Below are positions 11,095 through 21,107 of a stretch of DNA of 64,000 nt, piece by piece. Below the pieces are notes generated by a model that made no database searches, had not been told where the DNA came from, and saw nothing but the letters and a program-made list of their open reading frames with translations. Made by a program: the position numbers and the translations under genes. Location: positions 62,001 through 126,000 of the forward strand of contig NZ_JXDG01000011.1 in NCBI RefSeq assembly GCF_000820515.1, given 5' to 3'. The number at the start of each line of letters is the position of its first letter. Position 1 is the first letter of the stretch. The stretch comes from Pseudomonas batumici. GTDB taxonomy: Bacteria; Pseudomonadota; Gammaproteobacteria; Pseudomonadales; Pseudomonadaceae.

Positions 11095-14000
11095 ATGTTG
11101 ATCCTGCGCGGTGCTCCTGCCCTTTCCGCCTTTCGCCACAGCAAACTGCTCGAGCAACTGAGCCAAAAGGTTCCGGCTGTCAGTGGCTTGTATGCCGAGT
11201 TCGCCCATTTCGCCGAAGTGACTGGCGTGCTGACTGGCGACGAACAGCAAGTGCTGGCCCGCCTGCTGAAATACGGCCCGAGTGTGCCGGTCCAGGAGCC
11301 GACCGGTCGTCTGTTCCTGGTGTTGCCGCGTTTCGGCACCATTTCGCCCTGGTCGAGCAAGGCCAGCGACATCGCGCGTAACTGCGGCCTGGGCAAGGTC
11401 CAGCGCCTGGAGCGTGGTATCGCCTTCTACGTCGCCGGCCAGTTCAGCGAGGCCGAAGCCGAACTGATCGCCGCCAGCCTGCATGACCGCATGACCCAGA
11501 TCGTGCTGGGCCAGCTGGAACAGGCCGCCGGTCTGTTCAGCCACGCCGAGCCCAAGCCGCTGACGGCCATCGACCTGCTGGGCGGCGGTCGCGCCGCGCT
11601 GGAGAAAGCCAACGTCGAACTGGGTCTGGCCCTGGCCGAGGACGAGATCGACTACCTGGTGAACGCCTTCACCGGGCTCAAGCGCAACCCGCATGACATC
11701 GAACTGATGATGTTCGCCCAGGCGAACTCCGAGCACTGCCGTCACAAGATCTTCAACGCCAGTTGGGACATCGACGGCCAGAGCCAGGAAAAAAGCCTGT
11801 TCGGCATGATCAAGAACACCTACCAGATGCACAGCGAAGGCGTTCTGTCGGCCTACAAGGACAACGCCTCGGTGATCGTCGGCAATGTCGCCGGGCGCTT
11901 CTTCCCGAATCCTGAAACCCGCCAGTACGGCGCGGTGCAGGAGCCAGTGCACATCCTGATGAAGGTCGAGACCCACAACCACCCGACCGCCATCGCGCCG
12001 TTCCCGGGGGCCTCCACCGGTTCCGGCGGCGAGATCCGCGACGAAGGTGCCACCGGTCGCGGCGCCAAGCCGAAAGCCGGTCTCACCGGTTTCACCGTGT
12101 CCAACCTGCAGATCCCCGGTTTCGAGCAGCCTTGGGAAGTGCCTTATGGCAAGCCCGAGCGCATCGTCACCGCGCTGGACATCATGATCGAAGGCCCGCT
12201 GGGCGGCGCCGCGTTCAACAACGAATTCGGTCGTCCAGCCCTGACCGGCTACTTCCGTACCTTCGAACAATCCATCACCACCCCGCGTGGCGACGAAGTG
12301 CGCGGCTACCACAAGCCGATCATGCTGGCCGGCGGCATGGGTAACATCCGTGCCGAACACGTGCAGAAGGGCGAGATCACCGTCGGTTCCAAGCTGATCG
12401 TGCTCGGCGGCCCGGCGATGCTGATCGGCCTGGGCGGCGGCGCGGCTTCCTCGATGGCCACCGGCACCAGCTCGGCAGATCTGGATTTCGCTTCGGTACA
12501 GCGCGAAAACCCGGAAATGGAGCGTCGTTGCCAGGAAGTCATCGACCGTTGCTGGCAACTGGGTGACAAGAACCCCATCAGCTTCATCCACGACGTAGGG
12601 GCGGGCGGTCTGTCCAACGCCTTCCCGGAGCTGGTCAACGACGGTAACCGCGGCGGTCGTTTCGAACTGCGCAACGTTCCCAATGACGAGCCGGGCATGG
12701 CCCCGCACGAAATCTGGTCGAACGAATCCCAGGAGCGTTATGTCCTGGCGGTCGGCGCGGCGGACTTTGAACGCTTCAAGGCGATCTGCGAGCGCGAGCG
12801 CTGCCCGTTCGCCGTGGTCGGCGAAGCCACTGCCGAGCCGCAACTGACGGTCACCGACAGCCACTTCGGCAACAGCCCGGTGGACATGCCGCTGGAAGTG
12901 CTGCTGGGCAAGGCCCCGCGCATGCACCGTTCGGCGGTGCGTGAAGCCGAACTGGGCGACGACTTCAACCCGGGCAGCCTGGCGCTGGCCGAGTGCGTGG
13001 AGCGCGTCCTGCATCACCCGGCCGTGGCGAGCAAGAGCTTCCTGATCACCATCGGCGACCGCACCATCACCGGCCTGGTCTCCCGCGACCAGATGGTCGG
13101 CCCGTGGCAGGTGCCGGTGGCTGACGTGGCCGTGACCGCCACCAGCTTCGACGTCTACACCGGTGAAGCCATGGCCATGGGCGAGCGTACGCCGCTGGCC
13201 CTGCTGGACGCCCCGGCTTCCGGTCGCATGGCGATCGGTGAGGTCCTGACCAACATCGCCGCTTCGCGGATCGGCAAGCTGTCCGACATCAAGCTGTCGG
13301 CCAACTGGATGTCCGCTGCCGGTCATCCGGGCGAAGACGCGCGCCTGTACGACACCGTCAAGGCGGTCGGCATGGAACTGTGCCCTGAACTGGGCCTGAC
13401 CATTCCGGTGGGCAAGGACTCCATGTCCATGGCCACCCGCTGGAAAGACGAAGGCACCGACAAGAGCGTGACCTCGCCGCTGTCGCTGATCGTCACCGGC
13501 TTCGCCCCGGTCACCGATATCCGCCAGACCCTGACCCCGCAACTGCGCATGGACAAGGGCACCACCGACCTGATCCTGATCGACCTCGGTCGCGGCCAGA
13601 ACCGCATGGGCGCCTCGATCCTCGCCCAGGTCTACGGCAAGCTCGGCAAGCAGGCCCCGGACGTCGACGACGCCGAAGACCTGAAGGCCTTCTTCGCAGT
13701 GATCCAGGGCCTCAACGCCGACGGTCACCTGCTGGCCTACCACGACCGTTCCGACGGCGGTCTGCTGACCACCGTGCTGGAAATGGCCTTTGCCGGTCAC
13801 TGCGGCCTGAACCTGAACCTCGACGGCGTGGCGGAAACCTCCGCCGACCTCGCGGCCATCCTGTTCAACGAAGAACTGGGCGCAGTGATCCAGGTTCGCC
13901 AGGACTCCACCCCGGATGTGCTGGCGCAGTTCAGTGCCGCGGGCCTGGGCGACTGTGTGTCGGTGATCGGCCAGCCGCTGAACAACGGCGAAGTCAGCAT

Positions 14001-14991
14001 CACCTTCGACGGCGACACGGTCTTCACCGGCGAGCGTCGTCTGTTGCAACGCCAGTGGGCGGAAACCAGCTACCGCATCCAGCGCCTGCGTGACAACGCC
14101 GAGTGCGCCGACCAGGAGTTCGATGTCCTGCTGGACGAGAGCAACCCGGGCCTGAGCTACAAGACCAGCTTCGATGTGAACCAGGACATCGCCGCGCCGT
14201 ACATCAAGAAAGGCATTCGTCCACAGGTCGCGGTGCTGCGTGAGCAGGGCGTCAACGGCCAGGTGGAAATGGCCGCGGCGTTCGACCGTGCCGGCTTCAA
14301 TGCCATCGACGTGCACATGAGCGATATCCTCGCCGGTCGCGTCGACCTGAACGACTTCAAGGGCCTGGTCGCCTGCGGTGGCTTCTCCTACGGCGACGTA
14401 CTGGGCGCCGGTGAAGGCTGGGCCAAGTCGGCGCTGTTCAACGCCCGTGCCCGTGATGCCTTCCAGGGCTTCTTCGAGCGCACCGACAGTTTCACCCTGG
14501 GCGTGTGCAACGGTTGCCAGATGATGTCCAACCTGCATGAGCTGATCCCGGGCAGCGAATTCTGGCCGCACTTCGTGCGCAACCGCTCCGAGCAGTTCGA
14601 AGCGCGGGTGGCGATGGTGCAGATCCAGGAGTCGAATTCGATCTTCCTGCAGGGCATGGCCGGTTCGCGCATGCCGATCGCCATCGCCCACGGCGAAGGT
14701 CATGCCGAGTTCGAAAGCGAGGAAGCCCTGTTGCAAGCCGACCTGTCGGGTTGCGTGGCCATGCGCTTCGTCGACAACCACGGCAAGGTCACCCAGACCT
14801 ACCCGGCCAACCCGAACGGCTCGCCGCGCGGGATCACCGGGCTGACCAGCCGCGACGGTCGCGTCACCATCATGATGCCGCACCCTGAGCGGGTCTTCCG
14901 TGCCGTGCAGAACTCCTGGCGCTCGGAAGACTGGAACGAAGACGCGCCATGGATGCGCATGTTCCGCAACGCCCGGGTTTGGGTTAACTAA
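11095..14991 (+). CDS. purL: Phosphoribosylformylglycinamidine synthase (single-chain PurL)
   Basis: PurL converts formylglycinamide ribonucleotide, glutamine and ATP to FGAM in step four of purine synthesis. At 1298 residues this is the large gammaproteobacterial form with an N-terminal PurS-like domain, two AIRS-type synthase halves and a C-terminal glutaminase. The glutaminase nucleophile is Cys1138 in GVCNGCQMM, and the His/Glu partners lie in MMPHPERVF. Synthase motifs include [21 protein letters not shown]. The ATG at 11095 gives [18 protein letters not shown], the usual start. Confidence 0.98.
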   Translation: MLILRGAPALSAFRHSKLLEQLSQKVPAVSGLYAEFAHFAEVTGVLTGDEQQVLARLLKYGPSVPVQEPTGRLFLVLPRFGTISPWSSKASDIARNCGLGKVQRLERGIAFYVAGQFSEAEAELIAASLHDRMTQIVLGQLEQAAGLFSHAEPKPLTAIDLLGGGRAALEKANVELGLALAEDEIDYLVNAFTGLKRNPHDIELMMFAQANSEHCRHKIFNASWDIDGQSQEKSLFGMIKNTYQMHSEGVLSAYKDNASVIVGNVAGRFFPNPETRQYGAVQEPVHILMKVETHNHPTAIAPFPGASTGSGGEIRDEGATGRGAKPKAGLTGFTVSNLQIPGFEQPWEVPYGKPERIVTALDIMIEGPLGGAAFNNEFGRPALTGYFRTFEQSITTPRGDEVRGYHKPIMLAGGMGNIRAEHVQKGEITVGSKLIVLGGPAMLIGLGGGAASSMATGTSSADLDFASVQRENPEMERRCQEVIDRCWQLGDKNPISFIHDVGAGGLSNAFPELVNDGNRGGRFELRNVPNDEPGMAPHEIWSNESQERYVLAVGAADFERFKAICERERCPFAVVGEATAEPQLTVTDSHFGNSPVDMPLEVLLGKAPRMHRSAVREAELGDDFNPGSLALAECVERVLHHPAVASKSFLITIGDRTITGLVSRDQMVGPWQVPVADVAVTATSFDVYTGEAMAMGERTPLALLDAPASGRMAIGEVLTNIAASRIGKLSDIKLSANWMSAAGHPGEDARLYDTVKAVGMELCPELGLTIPVGKDSMSMATRWKDEGTDKSVTSPLSLIVTGFAPVTDIRQTLTPQLRMDKGTTDLILIDLGRGQNRMGASILAQVYGKLGKQAPDVDDAEDLKAFFAVIQGLNADGHLLAYHDRSDGGLLTTVLEMAFAGHCGLNLNLDGVAETSADLAAILFNEELGAVIQVRQDSTPDVLAQFSAAGLGDCVSVIGQPLNNGEVSITFDGDTVFTGERRLLQRQWAETSYRIQRLRDNAECADQEFDVLLDESNPGLSYKTSFDVNQDIAAPYIKKGIRPQVAVLREQGVNGQVEMAAAFDRAGFNAIDVHMSDILAGRVDLNDFKGLVACGGFSYGDVLGAGEGWAKSALFNARARDAFQGFFERTDSFTLGVCNGCQMMSNLHELIPGSEFWPHFVRNRSEQFEARVAMVQIQESNSIFLQGMAGSRMPIAIAHGEGHAEFESEEALLQADLSGCVAMRFVDNHGKVTQTYPANPNGSPRGITGLTSRDGRVTIMMPHPERVFRAVQNSWRSEDWNEDAPWMRMFRNARVWVN

Positions 14992-14997
14992 GCGGCC

Positions 14998-15309
14998 ATG
15001 TACAAGCTCAGCTTTTTCGTGCCACCGAGCCATGTGGAACAGGTCAAGAGTGCCGTATTCGCCGCCGGAGGCGGGCGGGTCGGTGCTTACGACCAGTGCG
15101 CGTGGCAGGTGCTCGGCCAGGGTCAGTTTCGCCCGTTGGACGGCAGCCAGCCGTTTCTCGGGCAGACCGGAGTGGTCGAGCGGGTGGACGAATGGAAGGT
15201 TGAGCTGGTGGTGGCGGACGCCTTGATCAAGGCGGTGGTGCTGGCTCTGAAGCAGAGCCATCCCTACGAAACACCGGCTTATGAAGTCTGGCGTCTCGCG
15301 GATTTCTGA
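14998..15309 (+). CDS. NIF3/YqfO-type small CutA-like protein
   Basis: A 103-residue protein that matches the ferredoxin-like (PII/CutA-fold) domain found inserted in NIF3-family proteins, standing alone here. It begins MYKLSFFVPPSHVEQVKSAVFAAGGG and ends with the typical SHPYETPAYEVW. Pseudomonas genomes annotate it as NGG1p-interacting factor 3 or YqfO-like. The function is unknown; the fold suggests trimer formation and small-ligand or metal sensing. It starts 6 bp after the purL stop, so it is probably co-transcribed, and a terminator follows. Confidence 0.85.
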   Translation: MYKLSFFVPPSHVEQVKSAVFAAGGGRVGAYDQCAWQVLGQGQFRPLDGSQPFLGQTGVVERVDEWKVELVVADALIKAVVLALKQSHPYETPAYEVWRLADF

Positions 15310-15344
15310 CCGGCTCCCTGCCTGTGGGTCGTTTCGCCACCCTC

Positions 15345-15373
15345 ACAAAACCCGCCGCCTCGGCGGGTTTTGT
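15345..15373. terminator. Bidirectional hairpin terminator after the purL unit
   Basis: ACAAAACCCGCCG pairs perfectly with CGGCGGGTTTTGT around CCT. The flanking A and T runs fit termination on both strands. It lies between the plus-strand NIF3-like gene and the minus-strand secreted-protein gene, which converge here. Confidence 0.88.
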
Positions 15374-15429
15374 TTGTCTGCAAATAGACCGTTTCCGGCG
15401 CATCGCCGCGGCTGACATTGGTTGGAAAA

Positions 15430-16518
15430 CTATTGATGCCTGTTATCGAGGCGGCAAGCTTCTTTTTCTATGCCGATGCATTCGACCGGTTCGCTCACAC
15501 CCTTCTCGAACCTGCGTGCATTCATCAATAGTCCGCTCTTGATACCGCCGATGAACGCGACGGCGCCTTCACGCCCGCCGGTGTAGCGCCCTGACAGATC
15601 CACTGCCACGCTGTTGGGTCTGACTTCATACACCCAGCCGCCGTTCTGCGCTTCCGTGACTGCCCAGATCTTGGCGTCGCTATAGTCGCGAAACGCCAAA
15701 ATGACCGAAGTGCGACTGACGATGGATTCCGGATTGGTCACGAACCTCAAATTAGGTGCCGACGAAATATTGGTCTGCAGCCCATGAGCAAGCACATCCG
15801 CCCCCTGTACCGGGTTGATCACCGCTGAACTGACCGCCCAGTAAGATTCCTTGCTCTTTATCCACGCCAGACCGACTGGAGGTGTCATCCGGTTCCAGTC
15901 GATAGGCATCGCAGCAACCTCCTGTATGGTCTCGCCGCCGGTTGGTTCGCGGTAATTCGGGTTTGTTACGCAATCATCGTGATTGTTTTTCTTGCAAGCC
16001 TGCTTGATAAAGTGCCCCTTGACTCCGCCCGGGAAGCTGACCTCAGCCTCACTGCCGCCCATGGGGCCCCCCGATTGCTGTTGATCGACTCCATGCGGGG
16101 CTTTGAACTCGAACACCCATTCCTTGGCGAAGCTCTGGGCGATGCGCAGACTACGCGTTGCACTGCTGTAGACCGACTTCCCTGCCCCAGCCCCGTGGCC
16201 GAACCAGTCGTACATCCACTCGTTCTCCGGGAAGGCTGCGGCTTTGGGCAACAGCCCGTCCTCGAACGCCTCGAGCCCCTGGTCCGTGGTGTCGCCCCGA
16301 TAAAGGGTGTCCATGTCGGTGCGCCAGATCAAGGACGGCCTGGTGTTGCGGATCGGTACGCTCGTATCCGCCGCAACCTGAAGCCAGGCTTGATACCAAG
16401 ATTCCTCTTCTCCCTGGGTCGCTCCTGCCGCCCATGCGGCACTGTCCGCTTGCCACACGCCCGCCAACACTACCGCCGCGACAGCTGCCGCCCGCAGAAA
16501 ACTGCCATCTCTTTTCAT
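15430..16518 (-). CDS. Predicted secreted protein with tandem ADP-ribosyltransferase-like domains
   Basis: From the ATG at 16518 (a GAGG lies 9 bases upstream) the 362-residue protein has a Sec signal peptide MKRDGSFLRAAAVAAVVLAG...SAAWA, with cleavage near residue 30-31. Residues 71-183 carry the order of a cholera-toxin/pierisin-type ADP-ribosyltransferase: LYRGD (Arg74), VYSSATRS (116-123, the S-T motif), WVFEFKAPHGVD (134-145) and EAEVSFPGGV (Glu157 and Glu159, the E-x-E motif). Residues 225-355 repeat the pattern in decayed form: YWAVS, VSRTS, WVYEVRPNSVAVDL, and EGAVAFIGGI where the second Glu is Ala319. Each half ends in C-x7-C (Cys175/183 and Cys347/355). In-frame ATGs at 16533 and 16551 exist but weaken the signal peptide. 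No immunity or B-subunit gene is adjacent. The fold assignment is inference from motif order; I did not recognise a named homologue. Confidence 0.65.
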   Translation of the reverse strand: MKRDGSFLRAAAVAAVVLAGVWQADSAAWAAGATQGEEESWYQAWLQVAADTSVPIRNTRPSLIWRTDMDTLYRGDTTDQGLEAFEDGLLPKAAAFPENEWMYDWFGHGAGAGKSVYSSATRSLRIAQSFAKEWVFEFKAPHGVDQQQSGGPMGGSEAEVSFPGGVKGHFIKQACKKNNHDDCVTNPNYREPTGGETIQEVAAMPIDWNRMTPPVGLAWIKSKESYWAVSSAVINPVQGADVLAHGLQTNISSAPNLRFVTNPESIVSRTSVILAFRDYSDAKIWAVTEAQNGGWVYEVRPNSVAVDLSGRYTGGREGAVAFIGGIKSGLLMNARRFEKGVSEPVECIGIEKEACRLDNRHQ

Positions 16519-16784
16519 GACTCTATGCCTCATCCAGAATTGTCCAGCCATGTCGAATCACATACGTCATGACTACACATTCTTCGACGCGACACTTTTC
16601 ACCACGCATGCTGTGGGAAAAGGACCCACTGAGCTGAGCCTCGATCCACAGCGTGAATTCTGAGTGTAGATTAGCGTTGGTGCGGCAGCGGCCTTCGGGC
16701 TCCCAGACTTGTAACGCTTCTTGTCCTGGCGCTGGGGAGTGGCTGGATCATCATCGAGGGCATTCACGGGGAGTCGGGCAGTTT

Positions 16785-16811
16785 GAGGTAACGGATCAGA
16801 TCCGCTACCTC
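16785..16811. other. Inverted repeat in the gap after nagE
   Basis: GAGGTAACGGATC and GATCCGCTACCTC form a hairpin with one mismatch, 12 bp past the nagE stop. Neither strand has a T-run after it, so it may be a processing or stabilising stem rather than a terminator. The rest of the 16519-16822 gap (about 300 bp) contains no gene that I can support. Confidence 0.5.
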
Positions 16812-16822
16812 AAGTGGCGGCG

Positions 16823-18538
16823 CTAGAGTGGCGCTGTACAGGCTTCCCTGCGGTTCAATAGCGCGCTCAGCGCTTCACTCATGCCGCTGGCCCGCCCCCC
16901 CACCAACACATGCCAGGCTCCGCCTTCCACCTGGCTGACGCCTTGGCAGCCCAGGGTGTTCAGATCCGCTTCCGATAGCCGCCGGCCGTCCTCGAGCAGC
17001 ACCCGCAGTCGCGTCTGGGCGACGCATTCGAGTGCCAGCACATTGTCTTTCCCGCCCAGTGCGTCCAGCCATTGTTGGAGCTGTTGCGGGTTGATCGCCG
17101 TCGCTTCGACAGGCACTGGCTCGCTCACCGTCCTGTCGATCGAGCCGGTCACTGGCAACGCCGAGCGAATCTCATCGGCAATGCTGTCCGCCAGCGGCCC
17201 GACCACCACTTGCAGGCTGCCGCCGTGGCCTGGCCGCACCACGGCCATTGCCCCAAGGCTTTTCAGCTCGGCGTCCACGGCCTTGTCCCGGTCCCGCAGT
17301 TCCACCCGCAGGCGCGTGGTGCAGGCACCGACTGTCACCAGGTTGGTGGCCCCGCCCAGGGCCTGGATATAAGCGGCTGCCCGCTGGTTTTCGCTGAGTA
17401 TCCGGGTGGCGGTGGCACTGGCGAGACTCTCTCGCCCCGGGGTCTTCAGATCGAAACGGCGGATGCAGAAATCAAAGACGAAGTAGTAGATCAGCGCATA
17501 GGCCAACCCTACTGGAATCACTCGCCAGCCGTTGGTGGACTTGCCCCAGCCCAGGGCCATGTCGATCGCGCCGCCGGAGAAGGTAAAGCCCAGGTGGATG
17601 TTCAAGGCATTGGTCACCGCCATCGACAACCCTGTGAGCAAGGCGTGCAGCACATACAACAGCGGCGCGAGGAACATGAAGGCGAATTCCACCGGCTCGG
17701 TCACCCCGGTCAGGAACGAGGTCAGGGCCATCGACAGCAGGAGGCCGCCCATCAGCTTGCGCCGTTCCGGCAGGGCATTGCGGTACATCGCCAGGCACGC
17801 TGCCGGCAAGCCGAAGACCATCACCGGGAACATGCCGGTCATGAACTGTCCGCCCTTCGGATCGCCGGCGAAGTAGCGCGCCAGGTCACCGGTCACCGCC
17901 AACCCGGTCTCGGGTGAGGTGTAGCTGCCGAACACGAACCACATCATGTTGTTGAGGATGTGGTGCAAGCCGGTGACGATCAGCAGCCGGTTGAGGACGC
18001 CGAAGATGAAGGCGCCGAGGCTGCCGCTCTCGACCATCAGCAGGCCGAGGCTGTTGATGCCGTTCTGGATCGGCGGCCAGATAAGGCCGAACAGCACCCC
18101 CAGGCCCACCGCCGAGAACCCGGTGACAATCGGCACGAAGCGTCGCCCGCCGAAGAACGCCAGGTATTCCGGCAGCTTGATGTCCTTGAAGCGGTTGTAC
18201 AGCGCACCGCCCAGCAGGCCGCTGATGATCCCGGCGAGCATGCCCATGTTGATGCTCGCATCGAGCACCTTGAGGGTGGCGATCAGCACCAGGTAACCGA
18301 TGGCCCCGGCCAGGCCGGCGGTGCCGTTGTTGTCCCGGGCGAAACCGACGGCAATGCCGATGGCGAAGATCAGCGCCAGGTTGGCGAAGATGGTGTTGCC
18401 GGCATCATGGACGATGGCGATGTTCAGCAGGTCGGTATCGCCCAGGCGCAGCAACAGGCCGGCAATCGGCAGGATGGCGATGGGGAGCATCAACGCCCGC
18501 CCCAGGCGTTGCAGACCTTCGATGAAGAACTGGTACAT
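16823..18538 (-). CDS. nagE: N-acetylglucosamine PTS transporter, EIIC-EIIB with a second degenerate EIIB
   Basis: This permease imports N-acetylglucosamine while phosphorylating it at C6. The 571 residues comprise an EIIC membrane domain (about 1-365, with GLHHILNNMMWFVFGSY and the TGVTEPVEFAFMFLAP signature). An EIIB domain follows (about 385-460) with the phosphorylated Cys406 in ACTTRLR. A further EIIB-like copy occupies about 487-560, where the matching residue is Ala507 (VAQTRLR). Ordinary EIICB proteins end after one EIIB. The EIIA, HPr and EI functions come from the fused protein encoded just upstream. It is the last gene of the nag operon and matches the PA3761 position in P. aeruginosa. 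Confidence 0.93.
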   Translation of the reverse strand: MYQFFIEGLQRLGRALMLPIAILPIAGLLLRLGDTDLLNIAIVHDAGNTIFANLALIFAIGIAVGFARDNNGTAGLAGAIGYLVLIATLKVLDASINMGMLAGIISGLLGGALYNRFKDIKLPEYLAFFGGRRFVPIVTGFSAVGLGVLFGLIWPPIQNGINSLGLLMVESGSLGAFIFGVLNRLLIVTGLHHILNNMMWFVFGSYTSPETGLAVTGDLARYFAGDPKGGQFMTGMFPVMVFGLPAACLAMYRNALPERRKLMGGLLLSMALTSFLTGVTEPVEFAFMFLAPLLYVLHALLTGLSMAVTNALNIHLGFTFSGGAIDMALGWGKSTNGWRVIPVGLAYALIYYFVFDFCIRRFDLKTPGRESLASATATRILSENQRAAAYIQALGGATNLVTVGACTTRLRVELRDRDKAVDAELKSLGAMAVVRPGHGGSLQVVVGPLADSIADEIRSALPVTGSIDRTVSEPVPVEATAINPQQLQQWLDALGGKDNVLALECVAQTRLRVLLEDGRRLSEADLNTLGCQGVSQVEGGAWHVLVGGRASGMSEALSALLNRREACTAPL

Positions 18539-18577
18539 GGCGTGTCTCCTTCTTGTTGTTTTCCAGCCTTGGGTGAA

Positions 18578-21094
18578 TCAGCCCAGGGGCCAGTGTTGGC
18601 GACAGGCTTCACGGACTTTCGCAGCGCTGCCCAGTTGCAGCAGCGACGGGACGATCCGTCGACATTCGGCGGCATCCAGGCTGCGTACCCGCGCCTTGAT
18701 TTCGCCAATTTGCGGCGTGCTCACGGACAGCTCGGTCACCCCCAGGCCGATCAGCACCGGGGTCGCCAGCGGATCGGAGGCCAGCGCGCCGCAGACCCCG
18801 ACCCAACGCCGATGCACGGCGGCACCGGCGCAGGTCTGGGCCATCAGTCGTAGCAGGGCCGGGTGCAGGGCATCGACCCGGGCGGCGAGGCCGGCGTGGT
18901 CGCGGTCCATGGCCAGGGTGTACTGCGACAGGTCGTTGGTACCGATGGACAGGAAGTCCGCGTGCTCGGCCAGTTGTTCGGCCAGCAGGGCCGCCGAAGG
19001 CACTTCGATCATCACCCCCAGTTCCGGGCGCAGCCGGATCCCCAGTTCGCCGGCCAACTCATCCAGGCGCCGTCGCACCTGCAGCAGCTCGTCGACTTCG
19101 CTGACCATCGGCAGCAGGATCCGGCAGCGTTGCAACGGGTTGAGCTGCAACAGGGCGCGCAGTTGCTGGTCGAGCAGGTCCGGTCGGGCCTGGCCCAGGC
19201 GAATGCCGCGCAGGCCCAGCACCGGGTTAGCTTCCACTGGCAGTGGCAGGTAATCGAGTTGCTTGTCGCCGCCGACATCGATGGTGCGGATGATCACCGG
19301 CCGGTCGCCCATGGCGTCCAGTACAGCTTGATAAGCGCTGCGTTGTTCCTCTTCATTCGGCGCGCTGCGACGCTCGACGAAAAGGAATTCGGTGCGCAGC
19401 AGGCCCACGCCGTCGGCGCCGTGCAGGTGCGCCTCGCGGGCATCAGCGGCGGAAGCGACATTGGCCGCCACCTCGATATGCAGGCCATCGCGGGTGTTGG
19501 CCGGCAACCGGGCCTGGGCGTCCTGGTGCTGGCGTCGCAATTGCTGTTGCCAGTGGGCCAGGGCGACGCCCTCGCGCCGGGCTTCATCGGGGCTCAATTC
19601 GAGGCGGCCATGATCGGCGTCGAGGACCACCACCTGGCCGGGGACGATGTCCAGCAGGCCGGCACCCAGCGCCACCAGGCAGGGCAGGCCCTTGCTCCGG
19701 GCGAGGATCGCCACGTGGGAGGTCGCACCGCCCGCGGCCATGCACAGCCCGGCGACCTGTTGCTGGCTGAGCTGCAGCAGGTCCGAGGGCGTCAGCTCGT
19801 GCGCAGCGACGATGGCGCCGGGGGGCAGCTTGTAGTTCGCGGCTTCGCCCAGCAGGGCCCGCAGTACCTGCTGCCGGAGGTCGCGCAGGTCGTTGGCGCG
19901 TTCGGCCAGCAGCGGATTGCCGAGATTGAGCAGGACCTGGCATTGTGCCTCGATCGAGCGGTCCCAGGCATGGGTGGCTGCTTGACCCGCTTTGATGGCC
20001 TGGCTGGCGGCATCCAGTAGCACAGGGTCTTCGAGCAGGGCGAGGTGGGCGTTGAAGATCGCTTCCTCTTCGCTGTCTTTGCGCTGGCGGGCGCGCAACA
20101 GCATGGCGTGGATGTCCGAACGGACCTTTTCCAGGGCGCCGTCCAGCGCTTGCAGCTGTTCATCGGCGATGTGATGGCCGGTGTCGGGCGCCAGCGTGAT
20201 GCCGCTCAGGTGTGCCAGCGGACCACAGACCAGGCCGGGGGCGGCGCACACCCCCTGGAGGACGCCGTCTTCGCTCGGTCGGGGCGGGATCGCCTTGGCG
20301 GGCGGTGGGGCCGCGTGGCCGGTATCGCTCAGCGGTGTGCGCAGCACGTCGAGCAGGGCCTGCAACGCCGCTTCGCGGTCCGGGCCACGGCAACTGATCT
20401 GCACTTCCTGCTGTTCGCCGACGCTGAGCCCCATGATGCCGATCAGGCTGTCGAGGGGCGCGGATCGATCGTCCAGATGCAGGCGGGCGGTGCAACTGAA
20501 GCCCTGCGCGGTCTGGCGCAGCAAGGCTGCCGGGCGCGCATGCAGGCCGCCGTGATGGGCGACCCGGGCGCTGCCGCGGACTTCGTCGGTGTCGGTCGTC
20601 GAGGCGGCCGCATGCTGTTCGTCGGGCAAGCGCGGCACGATACGCAGCAAGGGTTCGCCGACCTTGACCTGGGTCCGGGCCACGGGCTGCAGGTGGTAAT
20701 GCTCGCCATTGGTCAGGACCACCAGGCTCACCAGGCTCTTGCAGTGGCGGGCCACCCGGTCCAGGTCGACCCGCAGCAAGGCCTGGCCGTCATGCACCCG
20801 GGCGCCTTCCTCGATCAGCAGCGCAAAGCCTTCGCCTTGCAGCTCGACGGTGTCCAGGCCCAGGTGCAGCAGCAGTTCGGCGCCGTTGTCGGTGCGCAGG
20901 GTCAGGGCGTGCCGGGTGCGGGCGATATGAATGATTTCGCCGGCGCAGGGTGCATGCAGGCAATCGTTGAGCGGGTCGATGGCCAGCCCCGGTCCCATGG
21001 TGCCGCTGGCGAATACGGCATCGTCGACGTCGGCAAGCGGGAACACGGGACCGCTCAGCGGTGCGCTGAGGGTGATGTTGTTCTTGTTGTGCAT
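18578..21094 (-). CDS. nagF: Fused PTS protein EIIA-HPr-EI for N-acetylglucosamine
   Basis: An 838-residue phosphorelay protein that passes phosphate from PEP to NagE. Domains in order: EIIA-Glc-like (about 1-155, active His77 in LLLHLGLDTVEL); HPr (about 172-255, active His185 in HGGLHARPAAL); then Enzyme I (about 280-838) with GGATSHVAILA carrying the phosphohistidine, LRTEFLFVERRSAPNEEEQ and the PEP-binding IGTNDLSQYTLAMDR. Having all soluble PTS parts in one chain makes this uptake route independent of other PTS proteins. It lies between the SIS protein gene and nagE in one operon. This is the same architecture as P. aeruginosa PA3760, usually labelled ptsP or nagF. Confidence 0.93.
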   Translation of the reverse strand: MHNKNNITLSAPLSGPVFPLADVDDAVFASGTMGPGLAIDPLNDCLHAPCAGEIIHIARTRHALTLRTDNGAELLLHLGLDTVELQGEGFALLIEEGARVHDGQALLRVDLDRVARHCKSLVSLVVLTNGEHYHLQPVARTQVKVGEPLLRIVPRLPDEQHAAASTTDTDEVRGSARVAHHGGLHARPAALLRQTAQGFSCTARLHLDDRSAPLDSLIGIMGLSVGEQQEVQISCRGPDREAALQALLDVLRTPLSDTGHAAPPPAKAIPPRPSEDGVLQGVCAAPGLVCGPLAHLSGITLAPDTGHHIADEQLQALDGALEKVRSDIHAMLLRARQRKDSEEEAIFNAHLALLEDPVLLDAASQAIKAGQAATHAWDRSIEAQCQVLLNLGNPLLAERANDLRDLRQQVLRALLGEAANYKLPPGAIVAAHELTPSDLLQLSQQQVAGLCMAAGGATSHVAILARSKGLPCLVALGAGLLDIVPGQVVVLDADHGRLELSPDEARREGVALAHWQQQLRRQHQDAQARLPANTRDGLHIEVAANVASAADAREAHLHGADGVGLLRTEFLFVERRSAPNEEEQRSAYQAVLDAMGDRPVIIRTIDVGGDKQLDYLPLPVEANPVLGLRGIRLGQARPDLLDQQLRALLQLNPLQRCRILLPMVSEVDELLQVRRRLDELAGELGIRLRPELGVMIEVPSAALLAEQLAEHADFLSIGTNDLSQYTLAMDRDHAGLAARVDALHPALLRLMAQTCAGAAVHRRWVGVCGALASDPLATPVLIGLGVTELSVSTPQIGEIKARVRSLDAAECRRIVPSLLQLGSAAKVREACRQHWPLG

Positions 21095-21107
21095 GGCGCT
21101 GTACTCG

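Noticed and set aside
16573..16767. Possible 64-residue minus-strand gene between the effector gene and nagE
   Set aside because: No ribosome binding site, no recognised family and low-complexity content.
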